NCBI GenBank assembly: GCA_003663585.1
Contig: QMTU01000033.1
Span: 1-7,123 of the forward strand
DNA length: 7,123 nucleotides
Source of the DNA: Thermoplasmata archaeon
Lineage (GTDB): Archaea > Thermoplasmatota > B47-G6
Direction of reading: 5' to 3'
Shown here: positions 5,792-7,123 of the stretch, in pieces
How positions within the stretch are numbered: position 1 is the first letter of the stretch
Layout: every line of letters starts with the position of its first letter
Program-made: the position numbers and the translations under genes
The notes under the pieces: generated by a model
The model's input: only the letters and a program-made list of their open reading frames with translations
What the model was told of the DNA's origin: nothing
Database searches by the model: none

Positions 5792-7123
5792 CTAATAAGT
5801 GGTTGTCTATGACAAAAGAGATCTTCATGGTTAGAAAGAATCCAATGGATGTGAAGTACAAGATAGCAGTACTGTTTCCATCTCTTAGAAGAGTATCATA
5901 TCGTACGCTAGGTTATCAGATAGTTTATAGAATGCTTAACTCTTATAGGGATGTTTTAGCAGAGAGATTTACGTATGATTCAGTATATTCCATAGAAAGC
6001 AATACTCCACTTAAGGAGTTCGACCTCATACTTGTATCCTCTAACTTTGAGATGAATTATCCGTATCTAGCTCAGATTATAAGAAGAAGCAGAATAGATC
6101 CCAAAAGGACTAAGATACTCGTCGGAGGAATTACAACGTTTAATCCTGGACCACTGCTAGGGATGGGGTTATATGTCACACCATCAGATGCTGAAAGGAT
6201 AATTCCAATACTATATGAAACTTCATTTGACGTTGATGCTTTAGTGGATGAGGGCTTGGCTATCTCCCCGGATATTATGAATAGGGTAAAAGTTTTAGAG
6301 GCTGAGAGCATAGAGCATGATTACTCCAGAGTTCAAGTCCTACCAGCAGGTGGGAAAGTTAAGATACTTCTTGAGCTTACCAGGGGATGCCCATTTAGAT
6401 GTCGTTTTTGTATGTATGGAAATGTAAGAAGAAAGCTCCTATATAAGAGTATAGATAGCATAATGGAAGACATAAGCTTTTGGAAGAGATATTACCCTAC
6501 AAGAAATGTTGAGATAATATCGTCAGAGCCCTTTTCAAATCCTCATGTTGATGAAATAGTTGACTGCCTTATGAGAGAAGGGTTCTACTTCTCATTTCCA
6601 TCAATAAGAGTTGATAGAAATTATGAACATGCCCTTGAAGCCCTTGATTATGTGAAGAATAGAACTGTAACAATAGCCCCAGAGCATTCTGAGCGCATTA
6701 GAAGATTATTAGGAAAAACTTTTACAAACGATGAAATAATAGAGTTTGGCAAGCGTCTTAGAAAGTACAAGAACATAAACAAAATAAAGCTATACTTGAT
6801 GACGGGAATAGTTGGAGAGGATACTAATGATCTTATAGAAATGAAAAATCTCATAGAGGATCTAAAAAGGGTTTCTGGAAAGAACATCATCTACTCTATA
6901 AACTTTCTTGTTCCAAAACCGTTCGCAGAAAACTTAAGCGTTGTATCTTATGAAAACATGGAAACACTTCTAGAGATACAAAAGATTATCAAAAGGCTGT
7001 TTAACGCAAATGTTGACCCTAAAAAGGCATATGTGCAAGCAATAATGAGTTTAGGAGGCCCTGAAGTGGGCAGAAAGATCTTAGAGGATCCCATAAATGC
7101 TCTTAAGTTCTCATATTGGAGAA
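5782..7123 (+). CDS. Radical SAM protein with B12-binding-like N-terminal domain, 3' end missing
   Basis: The frame is open for 447 codons from ATG 5782 to the right edge. The radical SAM 4Fe-4S motif is C203-x3-C207-x2-C210 (GCPFRCRFC), preceded by LLELTR, as in this superfamily. The glycine-rich ILVGGIT and SDAER wording at about 113-140, and YKIAVLFPSLRRVSYRTLGYQ near the N-terminus, resemble the Rossmann-like domain of B12-binding radical SAM proteins. The cobalamin-ligating DxHxxG motif is not present, so B12 need not be bound. After the cluster come SSEPFSNPHVDE, TIAPEHSERIRRLLGK and YLMTGIVGE, typical of the TIM-barrel of Fe-S oxidoreductases of the YgiQ/TIGR03960-like type. The specific reaction is unknown. 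The frame opens just after a stop at 5770-5772. ATG 5782 overlaps corA by 10 nt but lacks a clear ribosome-binding site; ATG 5809, 5827 and 5845 are alternatives, the last two closer to the conserved VKYKIAVLF. Translational coupling to corA is likely. Confidence 0.88.
   Translation, partial: MALTNKWLSMTKEIFMVRKNPMDVKYKIAVLFPSLRRVSYRTLGYQIVYRMLNSYRDVLAERFTYDSVYSIESNTPLKEFDLILVSSNFEMNYPYLAQIIRRSRIDPKRTKILVGGITTFNPGPLLGMGLYVTPSDAERIIPILYETSFDVDALVDEGLAISPDIMNRVKVLEAESIEHDYSRVQVLPAGGKVKILLELTRGCPFRCRFCMYGNVRRKLLYKSIDSIMEDISFWKRYYPTRNVEIISSEPFSNPHVDEIVDCLMREGFYFSFPSIRVDRNYEHALEALDYVKNRTVTIAPEHSERIRRLLGKTFTNDEIIEFGKRLRKYKNINKIKLYLMTGIVGEDTNDLIEMKNLIEDLKRVSGKNIIYSINFLVPKPFAENLSVVSYENMETLLEIQKIIKRLFNANVDPKKAYVQAIMSLGGPEVGRKILEDPINALKFSYWR

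Noticed and set aside
6072..6311. Minus-strand open frame of 79 codons
   Set aside because: Antisense to the radical SAM gene with no supporting signals.
6648..6890. Minus-strand open frame of 80 codons
   Set aside because: Antisense to the radical SAM barrel coding region; composition and lack of signals mark it as a shadow.

Overview
The window reads as a piece of an AT-rich archaeal chromosome, most likely from a thermophilic, anaerobic member of the Thermoproteota (Crenarchaeota). The evidence is the frequent AGA/AGG and ATA codons, ribosome-binding sites of the GAGGTG / GGGGTGA type, AT-rich TATA-like boxes about 25 nt ahead of plausible transcription starts, and short intergenic gaps. 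The genus cannot be told from the sequence. I saw no tRNA, rRNA, CRISPR array, insertion sequence or origin.

Layout. Positions 1-3533 (minus strand) hold a tight three-gene cluster, transcribed from right to left. It contains an M28-family zinc aminopeptidase-like protein (1872-3533), a 96-residue protein of unknown function (1571-1861) and a molybdopterin (MopB/DMSO-reductase superfamily) oxidoreductase. The last gene starts at 1560 and runs off the left edge before its C-terminal cofactor domain. Both gaps between the three genes are 10 nt, so co-transcription is likely. Positions 3534-3665 hold the cluster's promoter region, with a TATA box and a perfect 10-bp inverted repeat placed about where transcription should begin. 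Positions 3666-4574 (minus strand) encode a canonical NADPH-type thioredoxin reductase. Positions 4575-4801 are a divergent promoter region with two nearly concentric inverted repeats. On the plus strand, 4802-5791 encodes a CorA-type divalent-cation transporter. It is overlapped by 10 nt by a radical SAM protein with a B12-binding-like N-terminal domain (5782 to the right edge, incomplete).

How they may work together. Thioredoxin reductase supplies reducing power for disulfide exchange, and CorA moves Mg2+ or a related cation; they share only a regulatory region. The peptidase, small protein and molybdoenzyme are probably one transcription unit, but their shared job is not evident. The corA-radical SAM pair is translationally coupled by overlap, and no functional link between them is known to me.

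The most notable points are a CorA gene whose conserved N-terminus can only be reached from a non-ATG/GTG/TTG start behind a strong ribosome-binding site, dyad symmetries in both promoter regions, and an unexplained peptidase-small protein-molybdoenzyme operon. I do not see a clearly new multi-gene system. The three-gene minus-strand cluster is the best candidate for something undescribed.
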